NCBI GenBank assembly: GCA_002352365.1
Contig: DEIJ01000118.1
Location: 1-9,257, forward strand
Length of the DNA stretch: 9,257 bases
Source of the DNA: Dehalococcoidia bacterium UBA2777
Lineage (GTDB): Bacteria; Chloroflexota; Dehalococcoidia; UBA2247; UBA2777
Reading direction: 5' to 3'
In this document: piece by piece, positions 1 through 5,558 of the stretch
Layout of the letters: each line of letters starts with the position of its first letter
Numbering within the stretch: position 1 is the stretch's first letter
The notes under the pieces: model-generated
Databases searched by the model: none
What the model was told of the DNA's origin: nothing
The model's input: only the letters and a program-made list of their open reading frames with translations
Made by a program: the position numbers and the translations under genes

Positions 1-253
1 ATGCAATACAGCCGCCCCAGGCATCTGCCCCTTCCCTGCCTCACAGCCATTTCGCCCTCCCTGGTGCCTTCTTTCCCCCACTGACAGTGGGCTTGCCCCA
101 GGAAGTCCTCTACCTCTTGCTGTAATGCTACCTGAAGCATATACCTGGCCCCCAATCTAACAAAGGCATCCGATGGGTGCTGCTCTCCAACATAACCCCG
201 AGCAAATCATCAAATTCTTGCTTTAATTTCCTACCGGGTGGTATTCTATTTGT
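1..253 (-). pseudogene. IS256 (mutator) family transposase remnant, N-terminal part, cut by the window edge
   Basis: Seen on the minus strand: fragments in shifting frames encode the start of an IS256-type transposase. They include N-R-I-P-P-G-R-K-L-K, then D-A-F-V-R-L-G-A-R-Y-M-L-Q-V-A-L, E-V-E-D-F-L-G and, after another frame change, an R-N-G-C-E segment resembling the R-N-G-Y of the family. The start codon is degraded (ACA at 253-251 where the second copy has ATG at 2541-2539). A one-base deletion relative to that copy breaks the frame near 214. In the family this region is the N-terminal part before the DDE catalytic core, none of which is visible. It is non-functional as seen, although the missing 3' part lies outside the window. 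The family call rests on remembered IS256 N-termini and on the repeat with 2452-2541. Confidence 0.7.
165..253. repeat. Dispersed direct repeat, copy 1 (IS256 5' coding end)
   Basis: This stretch aligns with 2452-2541 in the same orientation. By eye there are about nine mismatches and one single-base gap over 90 positions. It is the 5' coding end of the IS256-like transposase read on the minus strand. Similarity fades just beyond 253, so the shared part is essentially the first 30 codons. Confidence 0.8.
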
Positions 254-370
254 GGTGTAAGTCATCCTTTCTAGGGCTGTTATAACCCTGAATTATTTTT
301 CTTTGGAGGCATCTTATACCAATCTCTTTTTGCAGAACTAGCTAGGATATCGCCAATCATGCAAAAATAT

Positions 371-400
371 TTGAGGTTAAGGACGGTTCTGATTTAATAT
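371..400 (+). promoter_or_regulatory. Candidate sigma-70 type promoter for the MscS gene
   Basis: TTGAGG (371-376) is separated by 18 bases from TAATAT (395-400). Each hexamer matches four of six consensus positions. It lies 71 bases before the ATG at 472 and would give a leader that contains the inverted repeat at 427-452. The match is modest and the region is AT-rich, so a chance match is quite possible. Confidence 0.3.
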
Positions 401-426
401 GTTACCTGCCCACCAATGTATCAGCT

Positions 427-452
427 TAGCTAGAAGGGAAAATTTCTAGCTA
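427..452 (+). promoter_or_regulatory. Perfect 9-bp inverted repeat just before the MscS ribosome binding site
   Basis: TAGCTAGAA (427-435) and TTCTAGCTA (444-452) are perfect reverse complements around an eight-base loop. The AGGAG at 455-459 begins two bases after the right arm. In RNA this hairpin would sit against the ribosome binding site, and in DNA it could be an operator. A shorter palindrome, CTAGCTAG, occurs upstream at 338-345. A role in expression of the channel gene is inferred. Confidence 0.5.
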
Positions 453-471
453 TCAGGAGTTGGTAGAGAAG

Positions 472-1332
472 ATGGAAATTTTAGTTGATTGGTTTTATCA
501 ATACGGCTGGAAGGTCCTTTTGATTCTGACACTTTTCGCCGCGATATATTGGCTTATCCACCATCTCACTCCCCCAGTGGTAAAGAGCAGGGTCAGAAGT
601 CAAATGAAGGGGAAGCCCGAAGTGGAGATGGAGAAAAGAGCCGACACTTTGATCAGAGTAATCAGGGATACATCCACTGTAGCTCTGGGGATACTCGCCC
701 TTTTTGTTGTCCTCGATCAGATAGGAATCAACATCACTGCCGCTTTAGCCGGGTTGGGAGTGGTAGGGATAGCGGTGGGCTTGGGAGCCCAAGCTTTGAT
801 TAGAGACATAATTTCCGGTTTTCTCATCCTGCTCGAAAACCAGTACAGTGTAGGGGATGTGATACGAGTGGGAAATATTGCCGGTGGGGTGGAGGAAATC
901 ACTTTGAGGAGAACTATTTTGCGGGATCTGGATGGGGCAAGAACTAGCATCCCCAATGGGGAAATCCGAACAGTTAGCAATCTGACCCAGGAATGGTCGA
1001 GGGCTCATTTGAATATTAGCGTGGCTTACAAAGAGGACGTTGACCGTGTTATGGCAGTGATGAGGAAAATCTGGGAGGAGATGGCTCAAGACTCCAATTG
1101 GTCATCCTTCATAATTTCAACAACCCCCTCGCTTCTGAGAGTGGACGAATTTGGGGATTCGGGTATTGTTATAAAACTGGTGGGGGAAACCCAGCCTATT
1201 AGGCAATGGGATGTGATGGCGGAATTCAGAAGGAGGGTTAAGAGAGTTTTTGATGAAGAGGGAATTGAAATCCCCTGGCCACACACCAAGGTGTACTTTG
1301 GGAATTCACCAGGGGGGACAATGCCGGCCTAG
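472..1332 (+). CDS. MscS family small-conductance mechanosensitive ion channel
   Basis: Predicted inner-membrane channel that opens under membrane tension and releases solutes during hypo-osmotic shock. From the ATG at 472 the protein has 286 residues. Hydrophobic segments lie near 13-32, 66-84 and 89-118. The last is the Gly/Ala-rich pore-lining helix (A-A-L-A-G-L-G-V-V-G-I-A-V-G-L-G-A-Q), followed by the typical R-D-I-I-S-G-F-L-I-L-L-E-N and V-G-D. The MscS beta-domain signature I-P-N-G-E-I is at 160-165, and the cytoplasmic alpha/beta part follows. Length fits compact three-helix members. I prefer ATG 472, because the TTG at 460 lies directly against AGGAG (455-459) with no spacer; the SD-to-ATG distance of 12 bases is long but workable. 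It is the only intact gene among mobile-element remnants. Confidence 0.9.
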   Translation: MEILVDWFYQYGWKVLLILTLFAAIYWLIHHLTPPVVKSRVRSQMKGKPEVEMEKRADTLIRVIRDTSTVALGILALFVVLDQIGINITAALAGLGVVGIAVGLGAQALIRDIISGFLILLENQYSVGDVIRVGNIAGGVEEITLRRTILRDLDGARTSIPNGEIRTVSNLTQEWSRAHLNISVAYKEDVDRVMAVMRKIWEEMAQDSNWSSFIISTTPSLLRVDEFGDSGIVIKLVGETQPIRQWDVMAEFRRRVKRVFDEEGIEIPWPHTKVYFGNSPGGTMPA

Positions 1333-1378
1333 GGGTATAAATGTAAACTCAAGTCTGAGATCCCCCTCAGTGATGTTT

Positions 1379-1825
1379 TCAAATATGGGTAACACTTCTT
1401 AGAGATGGGGTAACACCCCGGTATTCAGCGAAAGACCGCAGCTTCTCCAGCGGAGTCATCCAGCCCAGAGCTGAGTGGGGTCGTCGTTACTAAAAGAAAT
1501 CCAAGAACCGGGATAACTCCTTCCTCCTCTTGGCAGGTTTTCTAAATCCCCCAGGTTCTGGGAACTCCTCATCATCGGTGCGGTGGCCCCTCTCTACCTT
1601 CCCATTTGTTTCGGTGTAGCAATAGGAATGAGGTTATGCCTTATCCCCCTCTCCTTTCTTAGACCTCTTTAGTCCATAATATCTGAACTTGATCAGCACT
1701 ATCTCTATCCAATTGTATTTCTCGTCAACAGCTAGAGCTCTGAACTCTACTGCCTCACTCCCCTCCAGAAATTGTTTGATTTGTTCTATTGTTTGTAGAC
1801 CTTCGTCGTTCATGATTAGTCGCAT
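1379..1825 (-). pseudogene. DDE/integrase-core transposase, internally deleted
   Basis: Two parts of one transposase lie on the minus strand. The N-terminal piece (1825 to 1634, 63 codons from an intact ATG) carries an E-Q-I-K-Q-F-L-E-G motif and E-K-Y-N-W-I-E, typical of the helix-turn-helix start of integrase-core transposases. It stops in frame at 1636-1634. After a frame change near 1620, the C-terminal piece reads T-N-G-K-V-E-R-G-H-R-T-D-D-E-E-F, which includes the usual catalytic Glu, then two stop codons, then R-P-H-S-A-L-G-W-M-T-P-L-E-K-L, and a final stop at 1381-1379. The middle of the protein, with both catalytic Asp residues and the rest of the DNA-binding part, is missing. The element is therefore dead. 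Subfamily is not certain (IS481-like or a related unclassified group). Confidence 0.75.
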
Positions 1826-1916
1826 GTCCCAATCATAAACGAGCTGCCTTAATCCTTCAGGCTTATCTTGCGTTAGAAATCGATACTCTCTTCAGGCTAG
1901 TCTTGTATTGGAAGAG

Positions 1917-2392
1917 ACTTAGGCAAGACTCACCTGGCCATCGGCTTGGGATTGGAAGCGGTGAGGGCGGGCTGCTTAAGTCTACTTCATTACCCTTCCA
2001 GAGCTGGCTGAGCAGATGCCGCGGGATAGAGTTGACCCCAGGTGGGCAGAGAAGCTGAGGGTTCTAAGCCATCCACGGCTGCCCATCATCGACGAAGTAG
2101 GCTATGTACCTTTGGGTCCAATAGTCTCCTACTTTGTCTTCTCATGGTATGCCGCAGATATGAGAAGGGGGCCATGATCTGGACATCCAATAAGGGCTTT
2201 GGGGAATAACCTTGCATCTTTGCCGGGGATGAGGTGCTCACCGCCGCCATCCTGGATCGGCTGCTTCATCATGGCACGGTGATCAACATCCGAGGGCGGT
2301 CCTATCGGCTACGTGATAAGCTTCAGGCTGGTACAGTGGCTGCTGCCCCTCCCCCCACTCCAGTAAGCACAACGCCAATGGAGAAGCCATAA
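1917..2392 (+). pseudogene. istB: istB-like IS21 helper ATPase, frameshifted
   Basis: IstB is the AAA+ ATP-binding helper of IS21-type transposition. Three frames must be joined to read it. Frame one gives G-K-T-H-L-A-I-G-L-G-L-E-A-V at 1922-1963 (Walker A Lys-Thr), with one extra base just before Gly. Frame two (1980 to about 2156) gives V-Y-F-I-T-L-P-E-L-A-E-Q-M and the Walker B segment I-I-D-E-V-G-Y. Frame three (2159-2392) gives E-K-G-A-M-I-W-T-S-N-K-G-F-G-E, an in-frame TAA at 2207 where the family has Trp, then I-L-D-R-L-L-H-H-G and I-N-I-R-G-R-S-Y-R-L, and ends with TAA at 2390-2392. The N-terminal domain is missing or unrecognisable. The lesions show a dead gene; the family call is secure. 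Confidence 0.85.
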
Positions 2393-2423
2393 TGAGCAAA
2401 CCAGGCAACCTAATATCCAACCG

Positions 2424-2451
2424 GGTGGGGAATTTTAAACCGCCCTTGACA
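2424..2451. repeat. IS21 right-end terminal sequence
   Basis: Read from the outside inward on the minus strand, the end is TGTCAAGGGCGG followed by TTTAAAATTCCCC, a typical IS21-group terminus beginning with TGTCA. It lies 32 bases after the istB stop, which is the expected place. The matching left end was not found in this window. Confidence 0.65.
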
Positions 2452-2541
2452 GACATCCAATGGGTGCTGCTCTCCATCATAACCCTGAAGCAAATTATCA
2501 AACTCTTGCTTTAATTTCCTGCCGGGTGGTATTCTATTCAT
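2452..2541 (-). pseudogene. IS256 family transposase fragment, first 30 codons only
   Basis: The minus strand from the ATG at 2541-2539 encodes M-N-R-I-P-P-G-R-K-L-K-Q-E-F-D, and then a stretch ending in H-P-L-D-V. After that codon the sequence changes abruptly to the IS21 terminus. It is the better-preserved copy of the repeat at 165-253: the start codon and frame are intact, but only the N-terminal tip of the transposase remains. The rest was probably displaced when the IS21 element inserted or when the region recombined. It joins the recombinase remnant on its other side. Confidence 0.7.
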
Positions 2542-2879
2542 AGTGAAGGTGATTAACCTGCTCCCGAGTTAAGGACGGTAGTATCTCCCTCTCGACTTTT
2601 GGAGTGTCAACGAGGAGCATTGGGTTAGTTTGAGCATTAAGCCCCAGCCCTGACCTGGGAGAGTATAGCCAGTTACGAAATGTCCTCAGTGCTCTAAAGT
2701 ATCTGCGCTTCCCACCATTGGAGCAAGACAAATTATTCGGCTTTGATGTCTTGTCCACTAACACCTGCTCCTGTCACACTACTTGCCTTAGTCAAAAGCT
2801 CTTGATAAAATTCTACTGTCCTGGGCGATAAGCCATCCGGTCTTGATTTGAGGAATGAAGTTATCAGGCTTTGAGGCGT
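2534..2879 (-). pseudogene. Tyrosine recombinase (phage-type integrase) remnant, N-terminal half
   Basis: On the minus strand, one frame (about 2879-2745) reads F-L-K-S-R-P-D-G-L-S-P-R-T-V-E-F-Y, the typical start of the SAM-like core-binding domain. After a frameshift near 2745 a second frame continues with Y-F-R-A-L-R-T-F-R-N-W-L-Y, then N-P-M-L-L-V-D-T-P-K-V and I-L-P-S-L-T-R-E-Q-V. That is the junction into the catalytic domain. The sequence then runs into the IS256 fragment and stops at TAG (2538-2536), so the catalytic Arg, His and Tyr residues are absent. Its 5' end overlaps the tRNA-Lys-like sequence, as is common for integrases next to tRNA attachment sites. Functionally dead. Confidence 0.7.
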
Positions 2880-2958
2880 GTGGCGATTATGAGAGGGTGT
2901 AGCTTCCTTGAGCTGACTCTTAACCAGCCGGTTAGAGGTTTGAGTCCTCTGCGCCTCA
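2873..2958 (+). pseudogene. Degenerate tRNA-Lys (CTT) with expanded D region
   Basis: GAGGCGT (2873-2879) pairs over seven positions with GCGCCTC (2951-2957), with one wobble, and A2958 is the discriminator. The anticodon arm is 2912-2928 with loop CTCTTAA, anticodon CTT at 2919-2921, and an A-C mismatch at the loop-closing pair. The T arm is 2934-2950 with stem AGAGG/CCTCT and loop TTTGAGT, where the normally invariant C56 is T. The region between the acceptor and anticodon stems is 32 bases, about 12 more than usual, and no normal D arm can be drawn. No CCA is encoded. Most likely a decayed tRNA gene or attachment-site remnant, though a functional odd tRNA cannot be excluded. Confidence 0.6.
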
Positions 2959-3109
2959 TTATGGTTTTATCTTATCCTGATCCTGTCGCACTGGGAAAAT
3001 CTCTACTTATCAGGAGAATCTAAATCGCTTTTTGTAGTATGCGCAGAAAGAAAACTCCCCCATCATCAAGAGATGACGTCCTTCCTAGCTTACCTTCAAG
3101 GCGATGTAG
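2959..3109. other. Intergenic stretch without recognisable content
   Basis: I see no coding frame, RNA structure or repeat that I can support here. It lies between the tRNA-Lys-like sequence and a weak recombinase remnant and is probably decayed mobile-element DNA. Confidence 0.4.
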
Positions 3110-3246
3110 ACTATATGGTGATCCTAAATAGCAGGATCAGTATCTTAGCTTGGACAGTGCATACCTATTACCGGACGTGGGTAGGTTCTTCAACTGGCTG
3201 AAATCAGAGAATGCTGCTGAAGAGAAAATTAAGGAGGACTTGGTAA
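3110..3246 (+). pseudogene. Possible second tyrosine recombinase remnant (core-binding domain)
   Basis: One plus-strand frame ends in I-L-A-W-T-V-H-T-Y-Y-R-T. After an apparent frameshift near 3180 another reads R-F-F-N-W-L-K-S-E-N and continues to a stop near 3260. T-V-x-x-Y-x-R followed closely by F-F-x-W-L is the usual pattern in the SAM-like domain of XerC/XerD-type recombinases. It is oriented opposite to the remnant at 2534-2879. There is no catalytic part. The match is short and depends on a frameshift, so confidence is limited. Confidence 0.35.
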
Positions 3247-3250
3247 CATT

Positions 3251-3271
3251 CTCTAGTTAGTTTCGCTAGAG
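3251..3271 (+). promoter_or_regulatory. Inverted repeat overlapping the SD of the small leader ORF
   Basis: CTCTAG (3251-3256) and CTAGAG (3266-3271) can form a six-pair stem with a nine-base loop. The right arm enters the strong SD GAGGAGG (3269-3275) that serves the GTG at 3281. Such a hairpin could hide the ribosome binding site and tune expression of the small ORF and the MaoC-like gene behind it. The regulatory role is inferred. Confidence 0.35.
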
Positions 3272-3280
3272 GAGGAAATC

Positions 3281-3358
3281 GTGAAAACGAAACAGGAAGG
3301 AACAAAATTGACGGAGGTAAAGGCTTTAAAGGGCAAGTTCCGAATTATGAGGAGGTGA
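3281..3358 (+). CDS. Possible 25-residue leader ORF before the MaoC-like gene
   Basis: A GTG start at 3281 follows a near-perfect SD (GAGGAGG, 3269-3275, spacer five bases). It opens a 25-codon frame rich in Lys and Arg, ending in F-R-I-M-R-R and TGA at 3356-3358. The stop lies at the SD of the next gene (AGGAGGT, 3350-3356), an arrangement typical of translational coupling. There is no domain or recognisable family. It could be a coupling leader, a remnant of a longer gene, or chance. The SD and the stop position are the only support. Confidence 0.35.
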   Translation: MKTKQEGTKLTEVKALKGKFRIMRR

Positions 3359-3364
3359 GAGAAA

Positions 3365-4639
3365 ATGGCAAATAAAAGGATGCAGCCAGAGCATGCGCGA
3401 CTAATGTCTGTAGGTGAAAGGGGGGAGCTGCCACAGCATGAGGAATTTACCCCCGAGCTACAGGCAAGGAGGAGGGCCAGGGCAGACAAGCCATTCTACG
3501 CCCACAGTGTTTACTTTAATACCCAGGCACCAAAGGATGGAATTAGGCACTTCGTAGATGGCATAGGCGATGTAAATCCATTATTCAGGGACGGGGAGTA
3601 CGCCAGGAAGACTAAATATGGTAGCATCATTGCCCCCGGTTGCTATTTATATACCATCCAGTGGATGGTTCCAGGAATTGGAGGCACAGGAATACATGGT
3701 TGGTATTCTGGTGGGGGGTGGGAGTGGTATAGACCGATCTTTGCTGGCGATGAATTTACCGTCGTTAGTGTCATACGAGAGCTGGTGGAAAGGAAAGGCA
3801 AGATGGGAGGGGGAAGAACCTGGATCGATTATAGTGAGCCCATATATATAAACCAGAGGGGGGAGATTGTAGGCAAAGAAAAAGGTTGGGCCGTTATAGC
3901 TGAGAGGCAGGCATCTGGGTCAGCTGGGAAGTATCTTGCCACTCCTAAGCCTGTCTACGCCAGAGAGGATTGGGTTAAGATTCTTGAGCTCTACGAGAAG
4001 GAGGAGCTGAGGGGCGCTGAGCCGAGATATTGGGAGGATGTCGAGATAGGTGATAAGCTGGGTCCTATGATCAAAGGACCCCTGAGTGTCAGAGATGAGA
4101 TCGCCTGGCTAATGGGCGCTGGCTCCCCATTCTTCAGGGCACACAAGATAGAATACGACTGGGAGAGGAGGCATCCCCGAGGACTGGAATATGTAAAGGA
4201 TACAGGTGAGGCAGATGTCCCTGAGCTGGTTCACGTATTCGATGCCTTTGCTCGTGAGATAGGAGTACAACGGGCTTATGATTATGGCTCGCAGAGGATG
4301 AGCTGGCTGGGTCAGTTGTTTGCCAATTGGATAGGTGATGATGGCTTCCTGTGGAAGATGCGGGGTGACCTGAGGGTCTTCAACCAGATGGGTGACATTA
4401 CCACCTTTGAGGGGAGAGTTACCGAGAAGTACATAGAGGAAGGGAAGTGCTGTGTAGATATTGAGGCTTGGGCCAAGAATCAGAGGGATGAGTGGTCAAT
4501 GCGCCCTAATCCAGCAACAGTGATCCTTCCCTCAAGGGAATATGGGCCGGTAGTCTATCCTAACCCTGCGCCCAAGTTGATGGAGGAGGTAAAGAGTGCA
4601 AGACCTTTAGATGAGCTGCTAAGAGAGGGATCTATCTAA
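3365..4639 (+). CDS. MaoC-like double hot-dog acyl-CoA dehydratase/hydratase family protein
   Basis: The 424-residue protein resembles the long MaoC family made of two hot-dog domains, which hydrate or dehydrate enoyl-CoA or hydroxyacyl-CoA thioesters in the cytosol. Its exact substrate cannot be told. The first domain (about 45-185) contains G-D-V-N-P-L-F at 68-74 and Y-G-S-I-I-A-P-G, like the FAS1-type N-terminal dehydratase domain. The usual catalytic His of the G-D-x-N-P-L-H motif is Phe74. The second domain (about 222-395) has E-I-G-D and K-G-P-L at its start, G-A-G-S-P-F-F-R-A-H near 251-260, then Y-D-Y-G-S-Q-R and N-W-I-G-D-D-G-F-L. ATG 3365 is supported by AGGAGGT (3350-3356, spacer eight). 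It appears to be transcribed separately from the dapF operon. Members are often found with CoA-dependent degradation genes, but none are nearby. Confidence 0.85.
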   Translation: MANKRMQPEHARLMSVGERGELPQHEEFTPELQARRRARADKPFYAHSVYFNTQAPKDGIRHFVDGIGDVNPLFRDGEYARKTKYGSIIAPGCYLYTIQWMVPGIGGTGIHGWYSGGGWEWYRPIFAGDEFTVVSVIRELVERKGKMGGGRTWIDYSEPIYINQRGEIVGKEKGWAVIAERQASGSAGKYLATPKPVYAREDWVKILELYEKEELRGAEPRYWEDVEIGDKLGPMIKGPLSVRDEIAWLMGAGSPFFRAHKIEYDWERRHPRGLEYVKDTGEADVPELVHVFDAFAREIGVQRAYDYGSQRMSWLGQLFANWIGDDGFLWKMRGDLRVFNQMGDITTFEGRVTEKYIEEGKCCVDIEAWAKNQRDEWSMRPNPATVILPSREYGPVVYPNPAPKLMEEVKSARPLDELLREGSI

Positions 4640-4686
4640 AGGTCACCAATACCGTAGACAAGTTTGCCCGCCACTACCACAAGCCA

Positions 4687-4715
4687 TTGAGCAACTGAAA
4701 GTCAATCGTTATAAT
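4687..4715 (+). promoter_or_regulatory. Sigma-70 type promoter for the dapF operon
   Basis: TTGAGC (4687-4692) and a perfect TATAAT (4710-4715) are separated by exactly 17 bases. Transcription would begin near 4722, leaving a very short leader of about 12 bases that still holds most of the SD GAGGGGG (4722-4728). This is the clearest promoter in the window and separates the MaoC-like gene from the dapF operon. Confidence 0.65.
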
Positions 4716-4733
4716 TACCCTGAGGGGGCTTTT

Positions 4734-5558
4734 ATGTCTTATATCCATTTTGCAAAGATGCAAGCCAGTGGCAATGATTTCATTCTAATAGATGGTGTTG
4801 GGATGGAGCGCGACTGGTCAGAGTTGGCAAAGGTGATGTGCCGCCGCCGCTTCGGGATTGGCGCTGATGGGCTTATCTCGGTCCTACCTTCAGAGGTGGC
4901 TGATTTTGGCATGCGTATGTTCAACCCCGACGGCTCTGAAGCTGAGGTGTGCGGCAATGGCCTGAGGTGTTTTGCCAAATATGTAATGGAAAGCCGGCTT
5001 GTGCCAACCCAGCAACTTAAAGTTGAGACTATAGCGGGGATTAGAACGGTCAAAGCCGATCTGGATGGTGGGATAGTTGTTAAGGTGCAAGTAGCCATGG
5101 GTGTACCCCAACATACCTTTAGCACTGTTATTAATGTGGAGGATAAGGGGTTGGAGGTAACTGGTGTTTCTATGGGCAATCTCCACGCTGTTTGTTTCCT
5201 CAAAGAGCCTGTGGCTGATTTCCCCCTCTTAGAGGTTGGCCCCAAAGTAGAACATTATCCTTCCTTTCCTCAGAGGATAAACTTTGAGATTGCGAATATC
5301 GTGAGTCGACACGAGATAGGAGCTCGTGTTTGGGAGCGAGGAGCTGGTGAGACTCTCTCCTGCGGCAGTGGTGCCTGCGCTATCGCCGCTGCCGCTCGAT
5401 GGGGTGGCTTGGTGGATAGTGAAGTTGACATAATATTACCAGGGGGCACTGTAGCAATGAGATGGGATGGAATAGGGGAGATTATCTTGAGCGGGCCTGC
5501 TGAGACAGTGTTCAGCGGAGAATGGCGGGATCAATATGCGGTTAGCCAAGCGGATTGA
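4734..5558 (+). CDS. dapF: Diaminopimelate epimerase
   Basis: DapF converts LL-diaminopimelate to meso-diaminopimelate, the precursor of lysine and of the peptidoglycan cross-link. It is a cytosolic, cofactor-free two-cysteine epimerase. The 274 residues match the usual length. Both catalytic cysteines are present: C73 in E-V-C-G-N-G-L-R-C and C210 in G-E-T-L-S-C-G-S-G-A-C-A. Substrate-binding positions are recognisable as N14 (S-G-N-D), N149 (M-G-N-L-H), N183 (R-I-N-F) and E201-R202. The ATG has an SD (GAGGGGG, 4722-4728, spacer five) and its own promoter at 4687-4715. The gene overlaps the next by 23 bases, which implies coupled translation with the aminotransferase that makes its substrate. 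No lesion is seen. Confidence 0.97.
   Translation: MSYIHFAKMQASGNDFILIDGVGMERDWSELAKVMCRRRFGIGADGLISVLPSEVADFGMRMFNPDGSEAEVCGNGLRCFAKYVMESRLVPTQQLKVETIAGIRTVKADLDGGIVVKVQVAMGVPQHTFSTVINVEDKGLEVTGVSMGNLHAVCFLKEPVADFPLLEVGPKVEHYPSFPQRINFEIANIVSRHEIGARVWERGAGETLSCGSGACAIAAAARWGGLVDSEVDIILPGGTVAMRWDGIGEIILSGPAETVFSGEWRDQYAVSQAD

Larger units (their letters stand above)
1917..2451 (+). mobile_element. IS21 family insertion sequence remnant (3' part with right end)
   Basis: This stretch combines a broken istB (about 1917-2392) with a 59-base tail that ends in an IS21-like terminus at 2424-2451. No istA transposase is visible: to the left lie only about 90 unassigned bases (1826-1916) and then the unrelated DDE transposase remnant. 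The element is therefore truncated on its left side and cannot move on its own. Its right end abuts the IS256 fragment at 2452. Confidence 0.75.

Noticed and set aside
273..290. AGGG...CCCT hairpin in the region before the MscS gene
   Set aside because: Only four pairs form around an AT-rich loop; it is not distinguishable from chance.
460..471. TTG at 460 as the start of the MscS gene
   Set aside because: AGGAG ends at 459, leaving no spacer. The ATG at 472 is the better start.
489..803. Overlapping plus-strand open frame within the MscS gene
   Set aside because: It is low-complexity, Ser/Arg-rich translation of the wrong frame of a clear channel gene.
1355..1379. CTGAG/CTCAG hairpin followed by a short T-rich stretch as terminator of the MscS gene
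   Set aside because: A five-pair stem with an interrupted T run is too weak, and it lies at the end of the DDE transposase remnant.
4640..4690. Minus-strand V-V-V-A-G-K-L-V-Y-G segment resembling the C-terminal end of an amidohydrolase
   Set aside because: It is only about 15 residues long, has no supporting upstream sequence and overlaps the dapF promoter region, so it is most likely chance.
4739..5245. Long minus-strand open frame of 168 codons opposite dapF
   Set aside because: It is a shadow of dapF, whose motifs are complete, and its translation shows no recognisable protein features.
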